The notes beneath the pieces were generated by a model, which made no database searches, was not told the DNA's origin, and saw only the letters and a program-made list of their open reading frames with translations. This document shows, one piece after another, positions 6,670-13,953 of a stretch of 17,765 nucleotides of DNA. This DNA is from CAYRMV01 sp964425255 (GTDB taxonomy: Bacteria > Bacteroidota > Bacteroidia > Flavobacteriales_D > Crocinitomicaceae). A program made the translations under genes and the position numbers. The DNA is taken from contig CAYRMV010000065.1 in assembly GCA_964425255.1 (NCBI GenBank), forward strand, positions 1 through 17,765. The letters are read 5' to 3'. Every line of letters begins with the position of its first letter. Position 1 is the first letter of the stretch.

Positions 6670-8883
6670 ATGAAAAATTTGCTACGAATTACTTTTACCC
6701 TGATTTTTTTGATTTCTACTTTCAATTATTTAAACGCACAGTGTAATACAAATACTTCTGTATGCGATTTATCACAAAGCCCCAACTTCACTTTTGTTTC
6801 TCCTGGAAACCAAGTTAGTACATGCTTGGATTTTTTTGGTCCGAACGTTGGATATATTATTTTGTATATTACTCAAAGTGGTCAATTAAACATGCTAATC
6901 GATGGAAATGCAAGTAGCGGATTTCTAGATGTGGCTGTCTTCAATGTGCCCAATGGAGTTGCACCTTGTACGGCAATTCAAAATAACTCTAACCAATTAG
7001 GTTGTAACTATGCTTCCAACTCAAGTGGTTGTGCTCAATTCGGAACAAGCTTTCCTTGTCCATCTTCCATTCCTGCACCAAGTGTTTCAGCAGGTCAAAC
7101 GTTGATGATTGTAGTGGAAAACTGGAGTGGTTCATCCAATAATTTTACGATTCAATTGGCTAACACTCCTAATAGCGCTCAAACGGGGCTTCCAAACGCT
7201 ACCATTAATTCTGCTGGTCCATTTTGTCAATCTGGCTCTCCTGTTCAATTAACAGCAACCAACCAAGGTGGAACTTGGTCGGGACCTGGTACTTCAGCTA
7301 GTGGAATGTTTAATCCTGGAACTGCTGGCATTGGAACACACACAATTAATTATACGATTGGTCAACTACCTTGTCAAAGTTCTTCTTCTACTCAAATAAC
7401 AGTCAACCCAAATGGTGCAATCAGTATCACTCCTACCAATCCGACTGTTTGTCCTGGCGGAAATGTCAGTTTAACTGCAAGTGGATCTGGTAATTATACA
7501 TGGACACCAACGGCAGGTTTAAGTCCAACTTCTGGTGCAACAATAACAGCAAGTCCAGCAAACACAACCACATATACGGTAAATGGCAATGTAAATGGCT
7601 GTGCTGCTACTGGAACAGTTACTGTCACAGTTGGTTCTTCTCCGGTTGTAACTGCATCTAGTAATTCTCCAATTTGTTCTGGAGAAACATTAAATTTAAC
7701 AGCCAACTCTCTTCCGGGTGCAACTTATTCATGGACAGGCCCGAATAATTTTTCATCCACTGATCAAAACCCTTCTATTCCAAATGCAACAAACGCAGTA
7801 ATAGGAACTTATACCGTGACAACCAATGTAAATGGTTGTACAAACACAACTACCACTTCTGTTAATCTAAACCCAACAATAAATCCTGTTATTTCACCTG
7901 TTTTACCCATATGTGAAAACAATGGTGTTATTAATTTAATTGCAGATGTCCCTGGAGGGATTTGGTCAGGAAATGGAATTATTTCTCCTGCTGTTTTTGA
8001 TCCAAATGTGGCTAATCCAGGTACTCATACAATCACCTATGATATGTCTGCTATTCCTTGCGGTGGAATTGCAAGCACACAAATCGTTGTTAATCCCATT
8101 CCTGTCGTTGATATCTACGTCGATCCAACTGTTGGTTGCGAACCGCATACAGCAATTTTATCTGACATGAGTAATCCTTTGTCCCAACAAATCACTTGGG
8201 ATTTTGGAGATGGAACACCAACTTCGAATGCATTAGGAACCCAAATTCATGAATTCGTTGAACCTGGTTGTTATAATGTAACCGTTACATCAACAAGCAA
8301 TGGCTGTACAAACTCACGTGTTTTCCCGAATCTCGTTTGTGTTATAGCGAATCCAATTGCAGACTTTACAGTCGGTGATTATACTGCAAATATTTTCTAT
8401 CCAACCTTTAATTTTATCAATCAATCAACCAATGCAAGCTCCTATTTTTGGACTTTTGGTGATGGTGGAACTTCATCTCTGTTAGATCCTAGCTACACAT
8501 ACGATGAATTACCAGGTGAATACGAAGTAACATTAATCGCAATCAACGATGGAGGTTGTCGAGACACGATTTCCAAATTCGTTCAAGTATTGGAAGAACT
8601 AATCTTTTATGTTCCAAATGCTTTTACACCCGATGGAGATGAATACAACAATGTCTTTAATCCTGTTTTCTCCAGTGGATTTGATCCATACAATTATAAA
8701 TTAACGATTTATAACCGTTGGGGAGAAATTCTGTTTGAATCAAATAATCATTTATTTGGCTGGGATGGAACGTATCAAGGATTGCCTTCACCGGAAGGTA
8801 GTTATGTTTGGCGATTAAATTTCAAAGATTCTCGAACAGACAAACGTTACGAGCACACGGGACATTTTACGATTTTACGTTAA
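6670..8883 (+). CDS. Large extracellular protein with Ig-like and PKD modules and T9SS type B sorting domain
   Basis: The predicted product has 737 residues. A signal peptide ends at about residue 23 (LNA|Q). An N-terminal domain (25-170) contains several Cys. Then come Ig-like modules: 176-246, 250-322, 325-401 and 403-476. Two PKD domains follow, with hallmark WDFGDG (510-515) and WTFGDG (594-599). The C-terminus (about 648-737) begins VPNAFTPDGDEYNNVF and includes YNRWGEILFESNNHLFGWDG and SYVWRLNF, matching the gliding-motility/CHU-type (type B) T9SS sorting domain. The protein should therefore cross the outer membrane through T9SS and stay on, or leave, the cell surface. Ig/PKD arrays suggest adhesion or matrix roles; no catalytic domain is seen. 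It is co-translated with the small secreted protein upstream, and converges with ostA-like, the two stop codons being 1 bp apart. Confidence 0.9.
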   Translation: MKNLLRITFTLIFLISTFNYLNAQCNTNTSVCDLSQSPNFTFVSPGNQVSTCLDFFGPNVGYIILYITQSGQLNMLIDGNASSGFLDVAVFNVPNGVAPCTAIQNNSNQLGCNYASNSSGCAQFGTSFPCPSSIPAPSVSAGQTLMIVVENWSGSSNNFTIQLANTPNSAQTGLPNATINSAGPFCQSGSPVQLTATNQGGTWSGPGTSASGMFNPGTAGIGTHTINYTIGQLPCQSSSSTQITVNPNGAISITPTNPTVCPGGNVSLTASGSGNYTWTPTAGLSPTSGATITASPANTTTYTVNGNVNGCAATGTVTVTVGSSPVVTASSNSPICSGETLNLTANSLPGATYSWTGPNNFSSTDQNPSIPNATNAVIGTYTVTTNVNGCTNTTTTSVNLNPTINPVISPVLPICENNGVINLIADVPGGIWSGNGIISPAVFDPNVANPGTHTITYDMSAIPCGGIASTQIVVNPIPVVDIYVDPTVGCEPHTAILSDMSNPLSQQITWDFGDGTPTSNALGTQIHEFVEPGCYNVTVTSTSNGCTNSRVFPNLVCVIANPIADFTVGDYTANIFYPTFNFINQSTNASSYFWTFGDGGTSSLLDPSYTYDELPGEYEVTLIAINDGGCRDTISKFVQVLEELIFYVPNAFTPDGDEYNNVFNPVFSSGFDPYNYKLTIYNRWGEILFESNNHLFGWDGTYQGLPSPEGSYVWRLNFKDSRTDKRYEHTGHFTILR
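7195..8097 (+). repeat. Two diverged copies of one Ig-like module inside the T9SS protein
   Basis: Protein residues 176-246 (DNA 7195-7407) and 403-476 (DNA 7876-8097) are clearly related. Both have a Cys near the start, GGTWSGPG or GGIWSGNG, a FNPG or FDPN segment, IGTHTINY or PGTHTITY, a second Cys, and end in TQITVNP or TQIVVNP. Two Ig-like modules of other types sit between them. This is protein-level repetition; the DNA copies have drifted. Confidence 0.75.
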
Positions 8884-8884
8884 T

Positions 8885-10432
8885 CTAGTCGACCAGCATT
8901 TCTTCGACGGACTTGGGTCTTAACAGTGGACTCCAAGAAAATCCTTGTACAAATTTTTCTTGTTGATTGATTTGATTGATCGGGTAAAAAACAGCATCAG
9001 GTTTTTCAATGTAACGAATTCGCTCCACTTCTCCACTGTCTAAAGTTATCTGCAGAGAACTGGCATAAACACGAGACATTCCTGAACGCTTGATCTCAAC
9101 AAGAGTATCATTTTCAATTGTCTCTTCAGGATAAAAAATGGTTTGAGCATTCCCGTCTACAATTACTTTTTCCACTTCGTTGTTTTTGAAATATGCTTTC
9201 ATTTCTCTACCACCAATTTGATTGTAAAAATTACCTGAATCTAATTCCATTACAGCCGTAGCTTTTTGATCAATAAAAACCCAATCAATCAAGCTATCTT
9301 TCAAGTAAACATCCATTTTGGTTCCTTTCAATTCTCCATTTTTACTCCATAAAATAGGTTTCTCACGCAGTAACATTCGGCTTGAATCTTTTAAATAAAA
9401 CAAACTATCACAAACAGCTTGCACATTTGTACTAAAAAACTTGACGTCTCTACGTGCAACAAACGAATTCATTTGCAGTGCTGAATCAGAAAAAGTAAAC
9501 AAAGTATCTGCATGAATGTGAAGCGTATCCGAGCTTAATCGATAGATACATAAAGCTTTATTTGTTAGGAAACTTTTACCTATTCGATCATCTTTCCAAA
9601 AACGATTCCCATGAAACTCATAGGGCTGCGTTGAATCTCGGTATATAACATTCCCTTTTCCTTCTGCAAAACCAATCTTTGATTTAACAAACAAACTATC
9701 TCCTTGAATGTATTGTGGGCCTTTCCAAACATTGGCATTTTTTTGAATTAATCCTTCTTCCAATTCGGTTTGATACCACCCTTTTTCGCAATAAATCTTG
9801 GTGTCTTTGGTTGTAATATTCGTCGGTCCGAAAAAATAAGCCTTCTTTTGTTGGTATTTATATTGAAGCGTATCAGAAGTCATAGTCAAATCTTCATTTC
9901 GATAAGAAACTTTACCACTGAAAAAAAGATTTTTCGATTGTGGATACATATACCCCACCTTACTAGATAATCGTTCTTTGGTTAATGTGTTTTCGATTCT
10001 ACCACCGTAGCGATAAATGGCAACTTCTTTTTTCGCATCGTATTCTAATGTATCCGTTCGAATAAGATATTCTTGGTCTCGTACCCGAACATTTCCCCAC
10101 AATTTTGATTTTCTCGTTTTCCCGTTATAATAAAGCGAATCACAAAACAAATTAAATACATCATCTCGGTTCAAATGCACACCTCCGTATGCCCATACTT
10201 CGCTGGTTCGATCATTAAAATGAGCTGAATCACAAAACATGGTATGTCCTTGATAAGTAAAACTTAAATTACCAACCAAGCGTTGCAAACCCGATTTTTC
10301 ATCATACGATAATTTTTCAGCTCCAGGTAAAAGAACCAATTTCCCATTCTGAGAAAACCCATTTTCTGAAAGCAAAAAAATTGCGCTCCATAAAAGCGCA
10401 ATTCGTAGATATGTCCAAATCGTTTGATTCAT
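8885..10432 (-). CDS. OstA-like / LptA-fold envelope protein
   Basis: The predicted product has 515 residues. An N-terminal hydrophobic signal (about 11-27, IALLWSAIFLLSENGFS) leads to a long beta-strand protein. The phrase D-S/T-L/A recurs at the same structural position (around residues 68, 98, 127, 187, 245, 309 and 342, for example FCDSLYY, RTDTLEY, TSDTLQY and CDSLFYL). This is the stacked beta-jellyroll pattern of OstA/LptA/LptD N-terminal domains, which handle lipopolysaccharide in the periplasm. A role in LPS transport is inferred from family. It is larger than E. coli LptA (about 185 residues) and lacks an obvious LptD barrel. Its ATG directly abuts the purA stop, so it is the last gene of the fur-STAS-purA-ostA unit. 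A terminator-like hairpin overlaps codons 10-20. Confidence 0.82.
   Translation of the reverse strand: MNQTIWTYLRIALLWSAIFLLSENGFSQNGKLVLLPGAEKLSYDEKSGLQRLVGNLSFTYQGHTMFCDSAHFNDRTSEVWAYGGVHLNRDDVFNLFCDSLYYNGKTRKSKLWGNVRVRDQEYLIRTDTLEYDAKKEVAIYRYGGRIENTLTKERLSSKVGYMYPQSKNLFFSGKVSYRNEDLTMTSDTLQYKYQQKKAYFFGPTNITTKDTKIYCEKGWYQTELEEGLIQKNANVWKGPQYIQGDSLFVKSKIGFAEGKGNVIYRDSTQPYEFHGNRFWKDDRIGKSFLTNKALCIYRLSSDTLHIHADTLFTFSDSALQMNSFVARRDVKFFSTNVQAVCDSLFYLKDSSRMLLREKPILWSKNGELKGTKMDVYLKDSLIDWVFIDQKATAVMELDSGNFYNQIGGREMKAYFKNNEVEKVIVDGNAQTIFYPEETIENDTLVEIKRSGMSRVYASSLQITLDSGEVERIRYIEKPDAVFYPINQINQQEKFVQGFSWSPLLRPKSVEEMLVD
10374..10403 (-). terminator. Terminator-like hairpin inside the 5' coding region of ostA-like (candidate attenuator)
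   Basis: Read on the minus strand: stem AATTGCGCT (10403-10395), 7-nt loop TTTATGG (10394-10388), stem AGCGCAATT (10387-10379), then TTTTT (10378-10374). The stem is 9 bp, perfect, with a GCGC core and a T-run directly behind it. It lies 30-59 nt into the ostA-like coding sequence and encodes part of the signal peptide. It could end a fraction of purA transcripts unless ribosomes are translating ostA-like. Confidence 0.6.
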
Positions 10433-11707
10433 TTATTTTCGGTTATCCAAAGTTTGACTTCTGTCTGGTCCAACAGATACAACAGTAATTGGAACTTCTA
10501 ATTGTTTTTCTAAGTAATCCACATAAGATTTCAATTCCGAAGGTGCTTCTTGATACGAAGTCAAGCCTGTTAAATCACAATTCCACCCGGGAAGATCTTC
10601 GAAAATTGGCGTTATTTCATAATCATTGATGTCAAACGGCAAGTAATCCACACGTTCTCCATTTATTTCATAATGAGTACAAACACGAATTGTATCGAAA
10701 ATGCTCAAGACATCCGCTTTCATCATAGATAATTCGGTCACACCATTGATCATGATTGCATACTTCATTGCTGGTAAGTCAATCCATCCACAACGTCTTG
10801 GTCTTCCAGTAGTAGCACCAAATTCTCTTCCTTCCTGACGAATTTGTTCTCCAATTTCATCCATCAATTCTGAAGGAAACGGACCACTTCCTACACGTGT
10901 ACAGTATGCTTTGAAAATTCCAATTACATTTCCGATACGTGTTGGAGCAACTCCCAAACCAGTACATGTCCCAGCAGTAACTGTGTTAGATGAAGTTACA
11001 AAAGGATACGTTCCAAAATCAATGTCCAACATCGTTCCTTGTGCTCCTTCAGCCAAAATCTTCTTACCGTCTTTTAAAGCTTGATTAATGTATTGTTCGC
11101 TATCCACACATGTTAAGGAGCGCAACACCTCAATTCCTTCAAAGAAAGGAATTTCCATAGGACCAAGATCATATTCAAATCCTTCGTAATGCTTCAACAT
11201 ACCAACATGTTTCTCAACCAAGGAAGCATATTTTTCTTTAAAATTTGGCGAAAAAATGTCACCAACACGTAAACCATTTCTTCCTGTTTTATCCATGTAA
11301 GTTGGTCCAATTCCTTTCAAAGTTGAACCAATTTTGTTTTTTCCTTTTGCTGATTCAGATGCAGCATCCAACAAACGATGGGTTGGTAAAATCAAATGTG
11401 CTTTTTTCGAAATCAACAAGGTATTTTTCAAATCCAATTGAAAAGGTGCTAATTTGTCTAATTCTTTTTGAAAAACAACTGGATCAATAACAACTCCGTT
11501 ACCAACTAAATTGATTACATTTTTGTGGAAAATCCCAGAAGGAATGGTATGTAATACGTGTTTAATCCCTTCAAACTCCAAGGTATGGCCTGCATTTGGC
11601 CCTCCTTGAAAACGGGCAATTATATCATACTGTGGCGTTAAGACATCAACAATCTTCCCCTTTCCTTCATCTCCCCATTGGAGACCTAACAATACATCTA
11701 CATTCAT
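10433..11707 (-). CDS. purA: Adenylosuccinate synthetase
   Basis: The enzyme (424 residues, normal length) joins IMP and aspartate using GTP to give adenylosuccinate, the first committed step of AMP synthesis. The N-terminal QWGDEGKGKIVD (residues 10-21) is the family P-loop signature with the catalytic Asp13. NAGHTL (about 38-43), the GIGPTYMDKTGR segment, EGAQGTMLDIDFGTYPFVTSSNT, GATTGRPRRCGW and the C-terminal SVGPDRSQT (GTP-base region) are all present. The ATG overlaps the STAS gene stop by 4 bp (ATGA, 11704-11707), and the stop abuts the ostA-like ATG. It is therefore translated as part of a four-gene operon whose first gene is a Fur-family regulator. Confidence 0.97.
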   Translation of the reverse strand: MNVDVLLGLQWGDEGKGKIVDVLTPQYDIIARFQGGPNAGHTLEFEGIKHVLHTIPSGIFHKNVINLVGNGVVIDPVVFQKELDKLAPFQLDLKNTLLISKKAHLILPTHRLLDAASESAKGKNKIGSTLKGIGPTYMDKTGRNGLRVGDIFSPNFKEKYASLVEKHVGMLKHYEGFEYDLGPMEIPFFEGIEVLRSLTCVDSEQYINQALKDGKKILAEGAQGTMLDIDFGTYPFVTSSNTVTAGTCTGLGVAPTRIGNVIGIFKAYCTRVGSGPFPSELMDEIGEQIRQEGREFGATTGRPRRCGWIDLPAMKYAIMINGVTELSMMKADVLSIFDTIRVCTHYEINGERVDYLPFDINDYEITPIFEDLPGWNCDLTGLTSYQEAPSELKSYVDYLEKQLEVPITVVSVGPDRSQTLDNRK

Positions 11708-12060
11708 GCTTTTTGTTGTATCAATTTAGCTTGTCCTTCCTCCAACGAAGAACAAACGGTGAATATTTCTATTAATTTTGAGATTTCGAATAATTTCTTT
11801 ACAGTTCCTTGAAGTCCTACTAATACAAGATCTCCTCCTGCATTGCGAACCCGAGTCAAAATACGAATAAACAGATTCAAACCGGAACTGGTTATATAAG
11901 TCAAATCTGAAATTTGCAGTAAAAACTTTTTTTGTCCTTGCTCAAGTTGAATTGTAAGTGCATCAACCAATTCGGTAATTGTATCGTCGTGATTGATTTT
12001 CCCAGAAATAGAAAAAATAACCACAGATGGTTCAACGGCGATATGAAAAATACAACTCAC
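11704..12060 (-). CDS. STAS-domain protein (anti-sigma factor antagonist-like)
   Basis: This 118-residue single-domain protein is in the SpoIIAA/RsbV range. The sequence shows the STAS pattern: strand (VVIFSISGKI), helix (TITELVDALTIQLEQG), strand (FLLQISDL), then YITSSGLNLFIRIL, whose TSSG at 57-60 holds the serine that is phosphorylated by partner kinases in SpoIIAA-type proteins. A final VLVGLQGTVKKLFEISKL follows. Such proteins normally bind an anti-sigma factor or switch kinase, but no partner gene is in the window. The start is GTG at 12060, overlapping the fur TGA (GTGA, 12057-12060); the stop overlaps the purA ATG. Translational coupling on both sides is therefore likely. Its role in an operon with fur and purA is unknown. 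Confidence 0.85.
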   Translation of the reverse strand: MSCIFHIAVEPSVVIFSISGKINHDDTITELVDALTIQLEQGQKKFLLQISDLTYITSSGLNLFIRILTRVRNAGGDLVLVGLQGTVKKLFEISKLIEIFTVCSSLEEGQAKLIQQKA

Positions 12061-12512
12061 GATTGACTTTCTTCGTCCGAATTACGGACACCATAAAAAT
12101 AAAGGGAATGATGTTGAATTTTCACACCAAAAACTTCTTCAATAGTTGCTTTGATATGTTGAATGCGCGGATCACAAAATTCGATTACTTCGCCAGTATC
12201 GGTACAAATCACATGATCGTGTTGCTTCGATCCGTGCGACTTCTCAAATTGAGCAATATTTTTTCCAAACTGATGTTTTCGAACCAAATTACATGCTAAC
12301 AAAAGCTCGATGGTATTGTATAATGTGGCACGAGAAACACGGTAATTTTGATTCTTCATTTTAATATAAAGCGATTCTATATCAAAATGACCCGAATAAT
12401 TATAGATTTCAGCAAGTATGGCAAAACGCTCAGGAGTTTTCCTGTGGCCATTTTGTTCGAGATATGCCGAAAAAATGTTTTTGACGGTACTTTGTAAATC
12501 TTCCGTGGACAT
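12057..12512 (-). CDS. Fur-family metal-responsive transcriptional regulator
   Basis: The protein has 151 residues. The N-terminal winged helix (about 8-85) contains HRKTPERFAILAEIY and the recognition region YRVSRATLYNTIELLLACNLV. The C-terminal dimerisation domain holds the usual metal ligands: HDH at 98-100, ICTDTGEVIEFCDP at 102-115, and His134/His135. The family represses or activates genes in response to Fe, Zn, Mn or peroxide. The first structural-zinc CxxC of many Fur/PerR/Zur proteins is CTDT here (Cys103, Thr106), so the second Cys is missing. Which metal it senses cannot be told from this. It is first gene of the fur-STAS-purA-ostA operon, ending in a 4-bp overlap with the STAS gene, and has a good promoter just upstream. 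Confidence 0.9.
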   Translation of the reverse strand: MSTEDLQSTVKNIFSAYLEQNGHRKTPERFAILAEIYNYSGHFDIESLYIKMKNQNYRVSRATLYNTIELLLACNLVRKHQFGKNIAQFEKSHGSKQHDHVICTDTGEVIEFCDPRIQHIKATIEEVFGVKIQHHSLYFYGVRNSDEESQS

Positions 12513-12528
12513 CGTTATTTTGAAAATG

Positions 12529-12563
12529 CAAATTTAACCCAAAATCAACACATAAAAGACAAA
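12529..12563 (-). promoter_or_regulatory. Promoter of the fur-STAS-purA-ostA operon
   Basis: On the minus strand, TTTG at 12563-12560 is followed after 23 nt by TAAATTTG at 12536-12529, an exact TAnnTTTG -7 box. The box ends 16 nt before the fur ATG. The spacer is at the long end of the accepted range. No obvious Fur-box palindrome overlaps it, so autoregulation cannot be claimed. Confidence 0.55.
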
Positions 12564-12631
12564 AAATCGATTTTTTTCAAATGGTTTATCCACAATTGAC
12601 GAAAAGAGTTGAAATTTTATTTTAATAAAAC

Positions 12632-12665
12632 AAAAAAAGATCTCACAACTCGTTGGAGACCTTTT
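12632..12665 (-). terminator. Intrinsic terminator after the DUF1573 gene
   Basis: On the minus strand the stem AAAAGGTCTC pairs with GAGATCTTTT (one G-T pair), and the apex adds CAA/TTG around a CGAG loop with a single bulged T. A run of T's follows, down to 12632. It lies 20-50 nt beyond the DUF1573 stop and upstream of the fur promoter, insulating the two units. Confidence 0.8.
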
Positions 12666-12684
12666 CAAATGAGATTGGATAATT

Positions 12685-13122
12685 TTAGTTCTCAGCAGGT
12701 TTCTCTCCTACTTTTCCTTGGATTGTCAATACAATTGGTTCACCAGCATTGGTTGTAACCGTAATTGTTTTTGTAAATGGACCAACACGCTTTGTGTCGT
12801 ATTTAACTGAAATTTTACCTGATTTCTTCGATTGAACTGGTTCTGTTGGTTTTTCAGCAGTCGTGCAACCACAAGAAGTTTGAACATTGGATACAATCAC
12901 TGGTGTTTTGCCGTTATTTTTAAACTCAAAAGTAAATGTTTCGTCTGCACCATACTGAATGTCATTTCGTTCAATAACAAGTGTTTTAAACTCAACAGCT
13001 GGCTTTTGAACCTTAGCCGTTTTTTCTGTTTTAGTAGGTTTTGCTTTCGCATTATTTTTTTCTTGCGCATTAGCTCCCAAAGCGAAAAGCGAAATGGCTG
13101 TGAATACAAGTAGTTTTTTCAT
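12685..13122 (-). CDS. Secreted DUF1573-domain protein
   Basis: The predicted product has 145 residues. A signal peptide runs to about residue 20 (MKKLLVFTAISLFALGANAQ). A Lys/Ala/Thr-rich linker (21-42) leads to a DUF1573 domain, an ASH/MSP-like immunoglobulin fold. Its signature is visible: FEFKNNGKTPVIVSNVQTSCGCTTAE, with the conserved CGC at 84-86, then KISVKYDTKRVGPFTKTITVTTN. The function is unknown in the family; location should be the periplasm. I chose ATG 13122 because six extra residues from an upstream ATG at 13140 add nothing to the signal peptide. It has its own terminator and a likely -7 box (TAAACTTG, 13147-13140), so it is monocistronic. Confidence 0.88.
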   Translation of the reverse strand: MKKLLVFTAISLFALGANAQEKNNAKAKPTKTEKTAKVQKPAVEFKTLVIERNDIQYGADETFTFEFKNNGKTPVIVSNVQTSCGCTTAEKPTEPVQSKKSGKISVKYDTKRVGPFTKTITVTTNAGEPIVLTIQGKVGEKPAEN

Positions 13123-13139
13123 GGATATTAATTTTAACA

Positions 13140-13147
13140 CAAGTTTA
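13140..13147 (-). promoter_or_regulatory. Candidate -7 box (TAAACTTG) of the DUF1573 gene
   Basis: On the minus strand this matches TAnnTTTG with one mismatch and ends 17 nt before ATG 13122, the same distance seen for fur and rsfS. No -33 TTG is present at standard spacing. Confidence 0.35.
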
Positions 13148-13236
13148 CAACAAATTGAAAATGTAGAAATGAAATTAACAAAAAAATAAACTTTATTTGA
13201 CTCCTTCTTCTATTTTTGAATACGCAATTTGACGTA

Positions 13237-13267
13237 TTGGTTCACCCATTCATTTATTTTACCTTTG
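13237..13267 (+). promoter_or_regulatory. Promoter of the response regulator gene
   Basis: TTG at 13237-13239, a 20-nt spacer, and TACCTTTG at 13260-13267 together match the Bacteroidota -33/-7 pattern exactly. This is the best promoter in the window. It places the mRNA start a few bases before the AAGGAAG at 13273-13279, which excludes longer N-terminal forms of the protein. Confidence 0.7.
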
Positions 13268-13272
13268 TCCAA

Positions 13273-13279
13273 AAGGAAG
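13273..13279 (+). promoter_or_regulatory. Shine-Dalgarno-like sequence AAGGAAG before the response regulator
   Basis: A purine-rich AAGGAAG sits 3 nt before ATG 13283. It is unusual here because most genes in the window have no such sequence, and the spacing is short. It supports the chosen start. Confidence 0.45.
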
Positions 13280-13282
13280 TAT

Positions 13283-13936
13283 ATGTTCAAAATTGCATTA
13301 GCAGAAGACAATTCATTATTAGCCAAAAGTATTCAAGAAAAACTGGGTTTCTTTGAAGATCGGATTCGCTTCAAATACAGAGGAATAAACGGTCAAGATT
13401 TATTGAACAAATTGGCTGTTGATTCAAACATAGATGTAATTCTGATGGATATTCAAATGCCTGAAATGGATGGAATTCGTGCTACTGCGAAAGTCCGCGA
13501 AAAATTCCCTCACATCAAAGTAATTATGCTCACCGTTCTTGATGATGAAAACCATATTTTTCAGGCTATCCAAGCCGGTGCAAATGGGTACATTTTAAAA
13601 GATGAACCACCTCATAAACTCATGGATGGCATTCAAGAAATCATGGATGGAGGAGCACCAATGTCGGCTGGAATCGCTTTGAAAGCACTCAAATTACTTC
13701 GAAACCCATTATCGCCAAGTGAAATTGAAAGCTTTGAAGTTTCTGCTGATTTATCTGCTCGAGAAACGGATGTACTTCAACTTTTAGCAAAAGGTCAAGA
13801 TTACAAACAAATTGCTGAAAATCTATTTATTTCACCCTCCACTGTTCGTAAACACATTGAAAATATCTACCAAAAACTACAAGTCCACAACAAAGTTGAA
13901 GCAATTCAAAAAGCAAGTAAACAACGCTTAATTTAA
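13283..13936 (+). CDS. NarL/FixJ-type response regulator (receiver + LuxR HTH)
   Basis: The protein has 217 residues. The receiver domain (1-120) contains the acidic pair Glu8-Asp9, the phospho-acceptor Asp56 in ILMDIQMPEMDG, Thr84 and Lys106, so all activation residues are intact. A short linker leads to a LuxR-type helix-turn-helix (about 155-215): LSARETDVLQLLAKGQDYKQIAENLFISPSTVRKHIENIYQKL. It should bind DNA after phosphorylation by a histidine kinase. None is adjacent, so it is an orphan regulator here and its targets are unknown. I chose ATG 13283 because the promoter at 13237-13267 and the purine-rich site lie immediately upstream. It converges with the NUDIX gene, with 17 bp between the stops. 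Confidence 0.93.
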   Translation: MFKIALAEDNSLLAKSIQEKLGFFEDRIRFKYRGINGQDLLNKLAVDSNIDVILMDIQMPEMDGIRATAKVREKFPHIKVIMLTVLDDENHIFQAIQAGANGYILKDEPPHKLMDGIQEIMDGGAPMSAGIALKALKLLRNPLSPSEIESFEVSADLSARETDVLQLLAKGQDYKQIAENLFISPSTVRKHIENIYQKLQVHNKVEAIQKASKQRLI

Positions 13937-13953
13937 TTTTTGTATTAAGTAAA

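Noticed and set aside
12027..12299. Forward-strand 90-codon ORF antisense to fur
   Set aside because: The frame is opposite a clear Fur gene, with no recognisable domain or start signal.
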